This document shows positions 51,220 to 60,451 of a stretch of 64,000 nt of DNA, one piece after another (position 1 is the first letter of the stretch; each line of letters begins with the position of its first letter). The position numbers were made by a program, and so were the translations under genes. Origin of the DNA: Bog-473 sp963736525 (lineage in GTDB: Bacteria; Actinomycetota; Acidimicrobiia; Acidimicrobiales; RAAP-2). The notes under the pieces are model-generated. The model saw only the letters and a list, made by a program, of their open reading frames with translations. It was not told the origin of the DNA and did not search any database. The stretch is taken from NCBI GenBank assembly GCA_963736525.1, contig CAVTPF010000017.1:62001-126000 (forward strand), given 5' to 3'.

Positions 51220-52116
51220 GTGGGTGGCCCATTGCAGCTACAGGGGCTGCGCCGCACGTTCGGCACCATAAAGGCGCTCGACGACCTGTCCTTCGACGTG
51301 CCCTCTGGACACGTGGTCGGATTTCTCGGCCCCAACGGCGCGGGCAAGACCACGGCCATGCGCGCGATCTTCGGCCTGACCGACCTCGATGCCGGCGTGG
51401 TGCGCTGGAACGGCGCACCGGTCGGCCAGCCCGAGCGTCGGCGATTCGGGTACATGCCCGAGGAGCGTGGCCTCTATCCCGACATGCTCGTCGGCGAGCA
51501 GGTGGAATACCTCGGGCGTCTGCACGGCCTGCACGCGGCGGACGCCGCCCGGTCGGCCCAGAGCTGGCTGGACAGGCTCGGCCTGGCCGACCGTGCGGGG
51601 AGCAAGGTCGAGGCGCTGTCGCACGGGAACCAACAACGGGTGCAACTGGCGGCGGCGCTGGTGCACGACCCCGAGCTCCTGGTGTTGGACGAGCCGCTGG
51701 CCGGTCTCGATCCGGCCGGCATCGAGGCCATCGGTCAGGTCCTGGTCGAGCGGGCCGGAGCCGGCTGCTGCGTGCTCTTCTCGAGCCACCAGCTCGACCT
51801 CGTCGAGGATCTCTGCGAGCAGGTGACCATCATCGACCATGGCCGCCTCGTCGCCGCCGGCACAGTGGACGAGCTGGCGACGAGAGGAGGACGACGCCTG
51901 GTCGTGCGCGTCGAGGGTGATCGATCGGCCGAGTGGGCCCGCGGCCTTCCGGGCGTCATGATGTCGGAGCTCGACGGCGGCGCGGCCCGGCTCGTGCTGG
52001 AGGATTCGGTCGACTCCGACCGCGTGCTGCGCGCTGCGATGGCGGCCGGGAAGGTCACGCAGTTCTCGTTCGAACGCCGCCGCTTGTCGGAGGTGTTCCG
52101 GGAGGCCCTGGAGTGA
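51220..52116 (+). CDS. ABC transporter ATP-binding protein (NatA-like exporter)
   Basis: The 298-residue ATPase has Walker A GFLGPNGAGKTTAMR, the Q-loop replaced by FGYMPEERGLYP, the signature LSHGNQQRVQLAAAL (His for Gly in LSGG), Walker B LLVLDEPLAGLDP and the switch His in FSSHQLDLVEDL. A roughly 80-residue C-terminal extension (DUF4162-like) follows, as in NatA and drug-export ATPases. Its stop overlaps the permease start (GTGA), so the pair is coupled. Confidence 0.95.
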   Translation: MGGPLQLQGLRRTFGTIKALDDLSFDVPSGHVVGFLGPNGAGKTTAMRAIFGLTDLDAGVVRWNGAPVGQPERRRFGYMPEERGLYPDMLVGEQVEYLGRLHGLHAADAARSAQSWLDRLGLADRAGSKVEALSHGNQQRVQLAAALVHDPELLVLDEPLAGLDPAGIEAIGQVLVERAGAGCCVLFSSHQLDLVEDLCEQVTIIDHGRLVAAGTVDELATRGGRRLVVRVEGDRSAEWARGLPGVMMSELDGGAARLVLEDSVDSDRVLRAAMAAGKVTQFSFERRRLSEVFREALE

Positions 52117-53477
52117 CTGCTGCTGTCATCCTGGTGGCCGCGGCGGTCGGGCTGGCGGTGCGACTGTGGATCCGCGCCAAGCGGAGACGGAGCACGGCTG
52201 AGGCACGCGCTGCGGTCGGCACGCGACGCTGGGCCGCCGCGGGCGACTCGCTGGGCGATGTCGGTCTGGTGGCGCTGCGCGAGATCCGAGAGCGGGTGCG
52301 CGGTCGCATCTTCCGTGTGGGCACGATCATCATCGTGCTCGGCGTGGCAGCGGCAATCGTGATCCCGAAGGTGCACAGCAGCGGGACGGCCCCCCCACAG
52401 CGGGTCGGTGTCGTGGGAACCGCCGGACCCGTGCTCGCACAGCTCGTCGCGTACAGCGGCAGGCAGAGCGGGACGGCGGTCACGACCGTGCCTGAGCCGA
52501 CCTTGGCCGCCGCCGAGGCGGCACTGCGGGCCGGGACGCTGGACCTCGTCATCGTCGACGGGGAGCACATCGTGGTCGACCAGCCCATCACGGCCAAGGA
52601 CACGTCGACCACCGCGAGCCTGGTGCAGATCTTGGCGCCGGAGCTCGGTGTCCTGCACGCGTACCAGTCCGCCGGGCTCACGGCCGCACAGATCGAAGAG
52701 GTGGCGCACGCGAAGCCGGTCCCCGTGCAGAGCCTCCAGGCGGGTTCCAAGCAGCGGGCGCTGACGAGCACCGGGGTGATCGGCGTCGTGCTGCTCTTCC
52801 TCATGCTGACGCAGTACAACACCTGGATCCTGATGGGGGTCATGCAGGAGAAGGCGAGCCGCGTGGTGGAGGTCCTGCTCGCCACCGTGCGGCCGATCCA
52901 GCTGTTGGGTGGCAAGGTCCTGGGCATCGGCTTGGTGGCGATGGGGCAGGCCACGCTGATCGTTGCGGTGGCATTGGTGCTGGCCGCCGCCGTCGGCTCC
53001 GATCTTCTGCACGGATCGGCGCCGCTGGAGCTCCTCAGCCAGTTGCTCTGGCTGTTCCTCGGCTACGCCTTCTACTGCTGGGTCTACGCCGCCGCCGGCT
53101 CCATGGCGGAACGTCAGGACCAGGTACAGACGCTGGTGCTCCCCCTCACGCTGCCCATCATTCTCGGCTACATCCTCGCCCTCACCACGGCGGAAACGGG
53201 CAACCCGAGCCTCTTCTTCGAGGTGTTGGCCTACCTGCCCCCGACGGCACCCTTCGCCATGCCGGTGCTGGTCGGCCTGGACGATGTGGCCTGGTGGCAG
53301 TTCGTGGCGTCGGTCCTCCTCAGCCTCGCGGGGACCGCCGTCATGGCGCGGTTTGCGGCTGCGATCTACCGCCGGGCGGTACTCCGGTCCGGGGCGCGAG
53401 TGCGATTGGGGGAGCTGTGGGGGCGGCCGTCCCGGCGCAGCCGCACGCCTGACGTCGTCCCCGAACCGCCCGGCTGA
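52113..53477 (+). CDS. ABC-2 type permease (NatB-like)
   Basis: The GTG at 52113 overlaps the ATPase stop. The 454-residue protein begins with a membrane helix and a basic stretch, then a helix near 75-95. An outer domain of about 160 residues follows, with RVGVVGTAGPVL and LDLVIVDGEH, and then five to six C-terminal helices (VVLLFLMLTQYNTWILMGVMQEK ending in KASRVVEVLLATVRPIQLL). This is the DrrB/NatB/ABC2_membrane_3 layout. Cargo is unknown. It ends 4 bp before the stop of dxs on the other strand. Confidence 0.93.
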   Translation: MTAAVILVAAAVGLAVRLWIRAKRRRSTAEARAAVGTRRWAAAGDSLGDVGLVALREIRERVRGRIFRVGTIIIVLGVAAAIVIPKVHSSGTAPPQRVGVVGTAGPVLAQLVAYSGRQSGTAVTTVPEPTLAAAEAALRAGTLDLVIVDGEHIVVDQPITAKDTSTTASLVQILAPELGVLHAYQSAGLTAAQIEEVAHAKPVPVQSLQAGSKQRALTSTGVIGVVLLFLMLTQYNTWILMGVMQEKASRVVEVLLATVRPIQLLGGKVLGIGLVAMGQATLIVAVALVLAAAVGSDLLHGSAPLELLSQLLWLFLGYAFYCWVYAAAGSMAERQDQVQTLVLPLTLPIILGYILALTTAETGNPSLFFEVLAYLPPTAPFAMPVLVGLDDVAWWQFVASVLLSLAGTAVMARFAAAIYRRAVLRSGARVRLGELWGRPSRRSRTPDVVPEPPG

Positions 53478-53481
53478 ACAC

Positions 53482-55485
53482 TCAGCCCGGCGGTTGGGCG
53501 GGCACTTCGAGCCGGACCCGGCGGACGCTCTCGGCGATGCCGGCGCCGTCGAGACCGAGGCTGGCCAAGATGTCGTCGGCCCTGCCCTGGGCGAGGAACT
53601 GGCGCGGGACGCCCAGGAGGCGGGTCGCCGGCGTCGGGAGCCCGCTGGACTCGACCTGTGCCGCCATGGCGTCGAGGAGGAATGAGCCGGCGCCGCCGTG
53701 GCGCACGCCATCCTCGGCGGTGACCACGAGCCGGTGCCGCCCGGCGTCGGCCAGCATGGCGACGTCGGGCGGGGACACGACCCGGACGTCCCACACCGTG
53801 ACGTCGATCCCCTCGTCAGCCAGCTCGTCGGCGGCGGTCAGGCACGCGCCGACCGATTTGCCCACGCCGAGCAGGCAGACGGATCCGTCGCCGGCGCGCA
53901 GCTGCTGCGCCCGCAGTCCGGAGCCGACCGCCTCGGGGGCGATGTGGCGCGGCGCGGTCTTGGGGAACCGGATGGTGGAGGGCCCGGGAAGCTCGAGGGC
54001 GGTGCGCAGCATGGGCTCCACCTCCTCGGCGGCCGACGGAGCGAAGACCGTCATGCCGGGGATGGACAGCGCGAGCGCCAAGTCGAGCACGCCGTGATGG
54101 CTCGGGCCGTCGTCGCCCGTGATGCCGGCCCGGTCGAGGACGAACACCACGGGGCAGCCGTGCAGCCCCACGTCGAGGTTGGCCTGGTCGAACGCGCGGC
54201 TCCAGAACGTCGAGTAGACGGCGACGACGGGACGCAGCCCCGCCATGGCCATGCCTGCCGCGGCGGTCGCCTCGTGCTGCTCGGCGATGCCGACGTCGAA
54301 GAACCGGTCCGCGAAGCGCGCCTGGAAGGGAAGCAGACCCGTCGGCCCCGGCATGGCCGCGGTGAGGGCGACGATGCGGGTGTCCTCCTCGGCGGCCGAG
54401 AGCAGCGCGCGGGAGAAGGCGTCGGTGTACGTGGCGACCCGTGTGGATGGTTCGTCGCCGTCCTCGGTGTCGAGGACCGAGCCCGGCGAGGCCACGCCGC
54501 CGCTGTCGGACCCGGCGGAGCCGCCCACCGCCAGTCCGGCAGAGCTGCCCACGGTGTTGTCGAGCGCGATCGGCTTGGTCGCCTTGACGTCATGGAGGCG
54601 CTGGATCTCGTCCTCTTCGGCTGGTGCGTAGCCGCGCCCCTTCTGGGTGAGCACATGGACGACGATCGGTCCGTCCCATTCGGCGGCGTGCGTGAAGGCC
54701 TGCTCCATGTGCTCGATGTCGTGGCCGTCGATCGGCCCGGCGTAGCGGACGCCGAGGGCCTCGAAGAAGGTATGCGGTGACACCATCTCGCGCAGCGCGC
54801 TGGTCACCGAGTGCACGCCCGAGTACGCCAGCTCACCCAGGGCGGGCAGCTCCCGCAGGCGTAGTCGCAGGCGCTCGCGCGCCGCGGTGTACGTGGGATT
54901 GAGTCGCAGCGTGGTCAGGCTCTGCGAGAGCTGGGAGACCGTCGGCGCGTACGACCGGCCGTTGTCGTTGAGCACGATCACCACGCGGCGGCGCGCATGC
55001 CCGAGGTTGTTGAGAGCCTCGTAGGCCATGCCGCCGGTCAGCGCGCCGTCGCCGACGACGGCGATCACCTTGCGCTCGCCGTCGATGCCGCGCAGCGAGA
55101 ACCCGCTGGCGATGCCGTGCGCGTACGACAGTGCCGTGGACGCGTGGCTGTTCTCGATCCAGTCGTGCTCGGACTCGGCCCGGTTGGGGTACCCCGACAT
55201 GCCGCCCGCCTGCTTCAAGGTCTTGAAGCCGAAGCGCCGGCCGGTGAGGAGCTTGTGCACGTAGGCCTGGTGGCCGGTGTCCCACAGGATGACGTCGCGG
55301 GGCGAGTCGAAGACGCGGTGCAGCGCGAGTGTGAGCTCGACGGCGCCGAGATTCGAGCCCAGGTGGCCACCCGTCGTCGTCACGGTGTCGACGATGAACG
55401 CCCTGATCTCCTCGCACAATTCGGCGAGTTGCTCGTGGCTCAGGCCCTTGAGGTCGGCGGGCGTCTCGATGCTGTGGAGGATCAT
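53482..55485 (-). CDS. dxs: 1-deoxy-D-xylulose-5-phosphate synthase
   Basis: DXS makes DXP from pyruvate and glyceraldehyde-3-phosphate with TPP, the first step of the MEP isoprenoid pathway. The ATG at 55485 gives the family start MILHSIETPADLKGL. Motifs: GGHLGSNLGAVELTLALH, DTGHQAYVHKLLTGR, the TPP loop GDGALTGGMAYEALNN, and in the second half FDVGIAEQHEATAAAGMA, SGDDGPSHHG-like ITGDDGPSHHG and VTAEDGVRHGGAGS. A Gly/Ser-rich insert of about 40 residues (SSAGLAVGGSAGSDSGG) separates the two domains. It lies 16 bp downstream of the MFS gene. It is about 667 residues long, normal for the family. Confidence 0.97.
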   Translation of the reverse strand: MILHSIETPADLKGLSHEQLAELCEEIRAFIVDTVTTTGGHLGSNLGAVELTLALHRVFDSPRDVILWDTGHQAYVHKLLTGRRFGFKTLKQAGGMSGYPNRAESEHDWIENSHASTALSYAHGIASGFSLRGIDGERKVIAVVGDGALTGGMAYEALNNLGHARRRVVIVLNDNGRSYAPTVSQLSQSLTTLRLNPTYTAARERLRLRLRELPALGELAYSGVHSVTSALREMVSPHTFFEALGVRYAGPIDGHDIEHMEQAFTHAAEWDGPIVVHVLTQKGRGYAPAEEDEIQRLHDVKATKPIALDNTVGSSAGLAVGGSAGSDSGGVASPGSVLDTEDGDEPSTRVATYTDAFSRALLSAAEEDTRIVALTAAMPGPTGLLPFQARFADRFFDVGIAEQHEATAAAGMAMAGLRPVVAVYSTFWSRAFDQANLDVGLHGCPVVFVLDRAGITGDDGPSHHGVLDLALALSIPGMTVFAPSAAEEVEPMLRTALELPGPSTIRFPKTAPRHIAPEAVGSGLRAQQLRAGDGSVCLLGVGKSVGACLTAADELADEGIDVTVWDVRVVSPPDVAMLADAGRHRLVVTAEDGVRHGGAGSFLLDAMAAQVESSGLPTPATRLLGVPRQFLAQGRADDILASLGLDGAGIAESVRRVRLEVPAQPPG

Positions 55486-55501
55486 GGTGTTCCGGGCAAG
55501 G

Positions 55502-56650
55502 CTACCCCCTGGCACCGTGCTGGACCCTGCGATCCGGGCTCAGCATGGTGCACACGGCGACCCCGAAGGAGGCCAGCGCCAGGACCTGCAGACCACGGGC
55601 CGGCCCCAGGGCCTGCGAGACCCACCCGACGATGGGCGCGCCGGCCACCCACCCCACGTAACCGGCGGCCGTGAAGGTGCCGACTGCGCTGACCACCTGG
55701 CTCGCCCTCCGGCTGACCGTGCCCATGACCAGCGGCCAGAAGAGCGATGCGCCGCCGGCGCCGAGGGCCAGCCCGAGCGCGGCGACGCCCGCGGCGGGCG
55801 AGAGGGACTCGAGCAGGATGCCGCTGCCGGCGACGCAGCCCCCCACGATGAGGGCGTGGCGTGTGGACAGGCGCCCGAGCAGGGGGCTGCCCGCACCACG
55901 GGTTGTGGCGGCCACGAGCTGGCCCACGATGTAGGCTCCCGCACCGAGCAGAACACCCGTCGCGAGGTGGTTGCGCAGGTAGAGCACCCCCCAGGTGTCC
56001 ACGCCACCCTCGGTGATCTCGGCCAGCGCGAAGACGGCCAGCAGCACGAAGAGGCCGTCGCGGCGCAGCCGCCGCAATGGATGGGCCGTCGGGTGCGGTC
56101 CCGCGCCGTTCGCGCGGTCCTGGGCCAACGCCGTGCCCGGATCGGTGCTGCGGGCCCAGACGCCCACCACCAGTGCCACCACCGCGATGGCGGGCCAGAC
56201 CCAGCGCCACGACACGCCGGCGTGGATCACGAGGGCCGCCAGCGCGGCACCGGTGAGCGCGCCCACGTTGAAGAGCGCGTGGAGGCGGACCAGCGCGGCG
56301 GGATTGCCGACCAGGCGGTGGGAGGCCTCGGCGTTCATCGCCGTGTCGATGGACCCTCCGGCCACCTCCACCAGCACGAGTACGGCGGCGAAGGCCCAGC
56401 GTCCGCGCGTGACGGCCAGCACGACCAGCAGGGCGGACCAGGCGAACAGGGCGATCCACAGCAGCCGGCGCGCGCCCACCCGGTCGCACAGGTGCGCCAT
56501 GACCGCGCTCGAGGCGCCCGCGACCGCGATGGCCACGGCGAGCAGAATGCCCAGCTCGGCATCGCTGAGCGAGAAGGACCGCTGGATGTCGAAGAGCATG
56601 ACGGCCCAGCTGCCCCAGAAGAGGCCGAACGTGGCGAACGCCGCCACCAC
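55502..56650 (-). CDS. MFS transporter
   Basis: About 382 residues with 12 hydrophobic segments and the loop-2/3 motif LCDRVGARRLLWIALFAWS of major-facilitator carriers. LFWGSWAVMLFDIQRSFSLSDAELG in the first helix/loop and LLGRLSTRHALIVGG in the second half fit the FucP/YbjJ-like subgroup (read in parts). The start is uncertain. The frame is open well upstream, but that overlaps the thioesterase gene, so I use the GTG at 56650 just before helix 1. A rare CTG overlapping the thioesterase stop is another option. Cargo is unknown. Confidence 0.82.
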   Translation of the reverse strand: MVAAFATFGLFWGSWAVMLFDIQRSFSLSDAELGILLAVAIAVAGASSAVMAHLCDRVGARRLLWIALFAWSALLVVLAVTRGRWAFAAVLVLVEVAGGSIDTAMNAEASHRLVGNPAALVRLHALFNVGALTGAALAALVIHAGVSWRWVWPAIAVVALVVGVWARSTDPGTALAQDRANGAGPHPTAHPLRRLRRDGLFVLLAVFALAEITEGGVDTWGVLYLRNHLATGVLLGAGAYIVGQLVAATTRGAGSPLLGRLSTRHALIVGGCVAGSGILLESLSPAAGVAALGLALGAGGASLFWPLVMGTVSRRASQVVSAVGTFTAAGYVGWVAGAPIVGWVSQALGPARGLQVLALASFGVAVCTMLSPDRRVQHGARG

Positions 56651-56703
56651 CGGCCCGGCCCCCGCAAGGAGCCGGGACCCCTCCGCGGCGGGCGGGCGCG
56701 CGC

Positions 56704-57147
56704 TCAGGGCTGGCCCGTCACGCCCGCCTTGGCCAGGAACGTAGAGCGATCGACCACCACCCGGGTGACCCGGCCCGCTCCGACCAGGCCGCCACCCTCG
56801 CCTTCGAGCCGGGCGGCGGACACGGTGAAGATCAGCCGCCGGCCCTCCACCTTGACCAGCGTTGCTTCGGCCAGGATCACCGATCCCACGGCGACCGGCG
56901 CCAGGTGGTCGAACTGCACTCGGGTGGCCACGCTCGACTGCGCGTCGCCCAGGTGGCCGTCGGTGGCGCGGCACGTGGCCTCCTCGCACAGCGCGATCAG
57001 CCGCGGCGTGGCGAGCACCGGGACGTCGCCAGAACGGAAGTGCTCGGCAGTGTCCTCGGCGGCCACCGTCAGCTCGAGCTGGGCGCTCAGCCCGGCGTGT
57101 GGCCCGTGCCCCGCGGTGGTCGGGGCCGGGGCGTGGTCGTTGGGCAC
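56704..57147 (-). CDS. Hotdog-fold thioesterase, FlK-like
   Basis: The protein of about 147 residues resembles fluoroacetyl-CoA thioesterase-type hotdog proteins: TAEHFRSGDVPVLATPRLIALCEEAT, then RVQFDHLAPVAVGSVILAEATLVKVEGRRLIFTVSA, each read in parts. The Glu of LCEEAT and the His of FDHLAPV sit where the catalytic Glu and His of this group lie. The start is probably the GTG at 57147, only 18 bp from the oppositely oriented tldD start; a later start is possible because the first 25 residues are Pro/His/Gly-rich. It would clear an acyl-CoA; the substrate is unknown. Confidence 0.75.
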   Translation of the reverse strand: MPNDHAPAPTTAGHGPHAGLSAQLELTVAAEDTAEHFRSGDVPVLATPRLIALCEEATCRATDGHLGDAQSSVATRVQFDHLAPVAVGSVILAEATLVKVEGRRLIFTVSAARLEGEGGGLVGAGRVTRVVVDRSTFLAKAGVTGQP

Positions 57148-57153
57148 GACGAT

Positions 57154-57159
57154 TACGAT
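57154..57159 (+). promoter_or_regulatory. -10 hexamer for leaderless tldD
   Basis: TACGAT ends 6 nt before the GTG at 57166. Its complement ATCGTA lies 6 nt before the thioesterase GTG, so one short AT island may serve both directions. Confidence 0.5.
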
Positions 57160-57165
57160 ACCGCC

Positions 57166-58563
57166 GTGGCCGACACCGCCCTCATCGACCCTGACGTGCT
57201 CGAACGCGTGCTCTCCGCGGCGCTGACGGGGGGAGGCGACATGGCGGAGGTGTTCGCGGAGGACAGCGCCACGGCGACGGCCGTGCTCGACGACCGCAAG
57301 GTCGAGGAGCTCTCGTCGGGGCGTTCGCGCGGTGCGGGGATCCGCGTCGTGGACGGCGAGACCACGGGTTTCGCCCACACGGCCGACCTGAGCGAGTCCG
57401 GGCTCATGAATGCGGCTCGGGCCGCTGCCGCGGTGGCCCGTCAGGGGGGTGCCGGGGTCCGCGCCGTGGCCCTCGGGCCGCCGTCCTTCCACGGGCCGGG
57501 TGACCGCACGCCGCCCGACTCGGTCGACAAGGCGCGCAAGCTCGAGCTCCTCACCAGCGCCGACGAGGCGGCCCGGGCCAGCGGCGACTCCATCACCCAG
57601 GTGCAGGTGGGATGCGGCAACAGCCGGCGTCACCTGTTGATCGCCAATTCGGAGGGGTTGCTGGCGCAGGACGACCAGATCCGCACCCGCTTCAACGTGG
57701 TGTGCGTGGCCAACGGTGACACCGGCATGCAGACGGGGTACGAGTCCCTGGCCCGCACCGAGGGTTTCGAGATCTTCGAGCGCCACCCCGTCGAGGAGAT
57801 CGCCCAGAAGGCGGCCGCCCGGGCGTTGGCCAAGCTCTCGGCCCGACCGGCGCCGTCGGGCGAGGTCCCGATCGTGCTGGCCGGCGGCAGCGGCGGCATC
57901 CTGTTCCACGAGGCGTGCGGGCACGGGCTCGAGGCGGACCACATCGTCAAGGACGCCTCGGTGTACACGGGACGGGTCGGGGAGCTCGTCGCCAGCCCGC
58001 TCGTCACACTGGTCGACGACGGCACCGTGCTGGGGGAGTGGGGCAATTTCGCCGTCGATGACGAGGGTTGTCCGCCCGCCCGCAACGTGCTGATCGAGAA
58101 CGGGGTGCTCACCGACTACATGTGGGACTGGCTGCGGGCGCGCAAGGAGGGCCGCGCCTCGTCGGGCAACGGCCGCCGCCAGAGCTATCAGCACCTGCCC
58201 ATGGTGCGCATGACGAACACCTACCTGCTCGCCGGCACCGAGGACCCGGACGAGATCGTCGCGCAGACCCCGTCGGGCGTGTACGTCAAGAAGCTCGGTG
58301 GCGGACAGGTCAACACCGCCACGGGCGACTTCGTCTTCGGGACGACCGAGGCCTACCTCATTGAGGGAGGCCGCATCACCGAGCCTCTCCGCGATGCCAA
58401 CCTGATCGGCAACGGGCCCGAGGTGCTGCGGCGCATCGATGCAGTGGCCAGCGACTTCGACATGACGCCGGGCACCTGCGGTAAGGATGGACAGAGTGTG
58501 CCCGTCGGCTGTGGCCAGGCCACGCTGCGCATCACGGGCGTCACGCTCGGAGGCACCGCATGA
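57166..58563 (+). CDS. tldD: Metalloprotease TldD
   Basis: TldD is the zinc-bearing half of the TldD/TldE protease, which trims unfolded peptides and some ribosomal-peptide precursors. From the GTG at 57166 the chain is 465 residues. The HExxxH motif is HEACGH at residues 248-253, inside GGILFHEACGHGLEADHI. A conserved Cys in CGKDGQSVPVGCGQATLRI near the C-terminus supplies a further zinc ligand. VEELSSGRSRGAGIRVVDG is the family start. Its stop overlaps the tldE ATG (ATGA). Confidence 0.95.
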   Translation: MADTALIDPDVLERVLSAALTGGGDMAEVFAEDSATATAVLDDRKVEELSSGRSRGAGIRVVDGETTGFAHTADLSESGLMNAARAAAAVARQGGAGVRAVALGPPSFHGPGDRTPPDSVDKARKLELLTSADEAARASGDSITQVQVGCGNSRRHLLIANSEGLLAQDDQIRTRFNVVCVANGDTGMQTGYESLARTEGFEIFERHPVEEIAQKAAARALAKLSARPAPSGEVPIVLAGGSGGILFHEACGHGLEADHIVKDASVYTGRVGELVASPLVTLVDDGTVLGEWGNFAVDDEGCPPARNVLIENGVLTDYMWDWLRARKEGRASSGNGRRQSYQHLPMVRMTNTYLLAGTEDPDEIVAQTPSGVYVKKLGGGQVNTATGDFVFGTTEAYLIEGGRITEPLRDANLIGNGPEVLRRIDAVASDFDMTPGTCGKDGQSVPVGCGQATLRITGVTLGGTA

Positions 58564-59924
58564 AGGAGGACCTCTTGGATCTCGCCAACGACGTCGTGGC
58601 GCAGGCGCGCCCCGGCGAGGGCATGGAGGTCTACGTCACCCGGGGGACCGATACCGAGGTGCGCTCCTACGAGGGTGAAGTCGAGTCGCTCACCTCCGCC
58701 GACTCCTCCGGGGTCGGCATCCGCGTCCTGCTCGACGGAACCGGGGGCGTGGGCAGCCGGGTCGGCTTCGCCTGGGCGGGGTCGCTCGACCCGTCGGTGA
58801 TCGCCGCCACCCTGGTCGATGCCCGTGACAACGCGCGGTTCGCCACGCCGGATCCCGATGTGGTGTTGGCCGTGCCCGATGGCGTGCCGCCGGTGGAGCT
58901 CGATCTGTGGGACGACGGCGTCGCTTCCACCCCCATGGAGAAGAAGGTCGCGCTCGCGGTGGAGCTCGAGCGGGCCACGCGCGCGGCCGACCCCCGGGTC
59001 CGCCAGGTCTCCTCGGCCGACTACTCGGACAGCAGGGTGGAGGTGGCGCTTGCATCGACCACCGGGATCGCCTCGTCCAGGAGGCGTACTACCGCCGCCC
59101 TCTCTGTGGATGCCATCGCCGGCGAGGGTGCGGACACGCAGACGGGCACCGGTTTCAGCGTCGGGCGCGGGCCGGGCGAGCTTGCCCCGGACGAGGCGAT
59201 GGACGACGCCGTCCTGCGGGCGACCCGGATGCTCGGGGCCCAGAAGGCACACTCGCGGCACTGCACCGTGGTGTTCGACCCGAGGGTCGTCTCGACGCTG
59301 CTCGGCGTGATGGCCACGGCGCTGTCGGGCGAGGCCGTGGTGAAAGGCCGCTCGTTCTTTGCGGGGCGCATCGGAGAGGAGGTCGCCGCGGGCACGGTGA
59401 CCCTGGTCGACGACCCCACCGACGCCCGCAGCTATGGCGCCAGCTCACACGACGGCGAGGGCCTGGCCTGCCGGCGCAACGTCCTGATCTCCGACGGGGT
59501 GCTGCGGATGTTCGTGTTCGACACCGTCTCGGCCCGCCGCGCCGGGTCGGTCCCGACCGGCTCGGCGGTGCGGAGCGGATTCGCCGGGACCCCTTCCGCG
59601 GGGTGTCGCGCCCTGGTCCTGTCGCCGGGGGCCAGGGGGCAGGAGGAGATCCTCGGCGCGGTGGGGGAGGGCCTCTACGTGCAGACGGTCTCGGGCATCC
59701 ACTCGGGCGTGAACCCGGTGAGCGGCGACTTCTCCGTGGGGGCGGAGGGCCTCATGATCAGAAATGGCGCGTTGGCCGAGCCGGTACGGGAGGTCACCGT
59801 CGCCTCCACGTTGCAACGTATGCTGCACTCGGTGGTGGAGATCGGCGGCGACCTGCGTTGGCTGCCCGGCGTGGCCGCGGGCCAGACCCTCGCCATCGCC
59901 GACATGGCGCTCAGCGGCGACTGA
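58560..59924 (+). CDS. tldE: TldE/PmbA partner subunit
   Basis: TldE is the metal-free partner of TldD. The 454-residue protein lacks HExxxH and carries the PmbA features: TEVRSYEGEVESLTSADSSG, GVGIRVLL, DDPTDARSYGASSHDGEGL and SGIHSGVNPVSGDFSVGAEGLMI (the last read in parts). It is translationally coupled to tldD by a 4-bp overlap. No short RiPP-like precursor peptide or maturation enzyme adjoins the pair, so general peptide turnover is the simplest role. Confidence 0.93.
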   Translation: MKEDLLDLANDVVAQARPGEGMEVYVTRGTDTEVRSYEGEVESLTSADSSGVGIRVLLDGTGGVGSRVGFAWAGSLDPSVIAATLVDARDNARFATPDPDVVLAVPDGVPPVELDLWDDGVASTPMEKKVALAVELERATRAADPRVRQVSSADYSDSRVEVALASTTGIASSRRRTTAALSVDAIAGEGADTQTGTGFSVGRGPGELAPDEAMDDAVLRATRMLGAQKAHSRHCTVVFDPRVVSTLLGVMATALSGEAVVKGRSFFAGRIGEEVAAGTVTLVDDPTDARSYGASSHDGEGLACRRNVLISDGVLRMFVFDTVSARRAGSVPTGSAVRSGFAGTPSAGCRALVLSPGARGQEEILGAVGEGLYVQTVSGIHSGVNPVSGDFSVGAEGLMIRNGALAEPVREVTVASTLQRMLHSVVEIGGDLRWLPGVAAGQTLAIADMALSGD

Positions 59925-59966
59925 ACGGCGACCGGCTGACAGGCCGACCGGCCGAGGACCGATCGC

Positions 59967-60329
59967 TCAGCTGGACGTGGTCGTGGCGGTCTTGGCGTCC
60001 TTGCCCGAGCCGTTCGACCCGGTGGAGGAGGTGCCCGTCTTGGGCGATGCCTCCGGGCCGGACGAGCCGGTGCCGGAGGACTCCGTCGAGACGCCCTCCT
60101 TCTTCTCGGTGGCCTTCTTGTCGGCCGTCGAGCCGTTGCCCGCTCCGGCGGCCACCCTCGAGTCGGTCTTGTAGAAACCGCTGCCCTTCAGGACGATGCC
60201 CGGGGCGCCGTAGACCTTGCGCAGTTCGCTCCCGCACTCGGGGCATTCGGTCAGCGCCTCGTCCGAGAAGCTCTGGACGGCCTCGAGCTGGTGACCGCAC
60301 GCCTTGCAGGCGTATTCATAGGTCGGCAA
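59967..60329 (-). CDS. FmdB-family zinc-ribbon protein
   Basis: The start is the TTG at 60329: GGAGGAG lies 4 nt upstream, and it gives the exact family opening (M)PTYEYACKACGH. Two Cys pairs, CKAC and CPEC, form a zinc ribbon within the first 45 residues, followed by KVYGAPGIVLKGSGFYKTD, the FmdB hallmark. The last 55 residues are a low-complexity Ser/Thr/Lys/Gly tail. The role of FmdB proteins is poorly known; they are often near moco or one-carbon genes, and moaC is next door here. Confidence 0.92.
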   Translation of the reverse strand: MPTYEYACKACGHQLEAVQSFSDEALTECPECGSELRKVYGAPGIVLKGSGFYKTDSRVAAGAGNGSTADKKATEKKEGVSTESSGTGSSGPEASPKTGTSSTGSNGSGKDAKTATTTSS

Positions 60330-60437
60330 TGGACTCCTCCATGTGGCAGTCGTTGGCACTCACTACCTGAGACTGCCAAGTCTATCCGCCGACGCGGTCC
60401 GGGGCGGCGCTCGGCCGTCGGCGGTCCGCCCAGGTCG

Positions 60438-60443
60438 TAGACT
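60438..60443 (+). promoter_or_regulatory. -10 hexamer for leaderless moaC
   Basis: TAGACT ends 8 nt before the GTG at 60452; no ribosome-binding site. Confidence 0.4.
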
Positions 60444-60451
60444 GCACGTTC

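Noticed and set aside
55277..57226. 649-codon plus-strand frame over dxs, MFS and thioesterase genes
   Set aside because: Antisense shadow without family resemblance.
60300..60322. CCTATG motif at the fmdB start
   Set aside because: It is inside codons for the conserved PTYEY residues and lacks the left half of the element.
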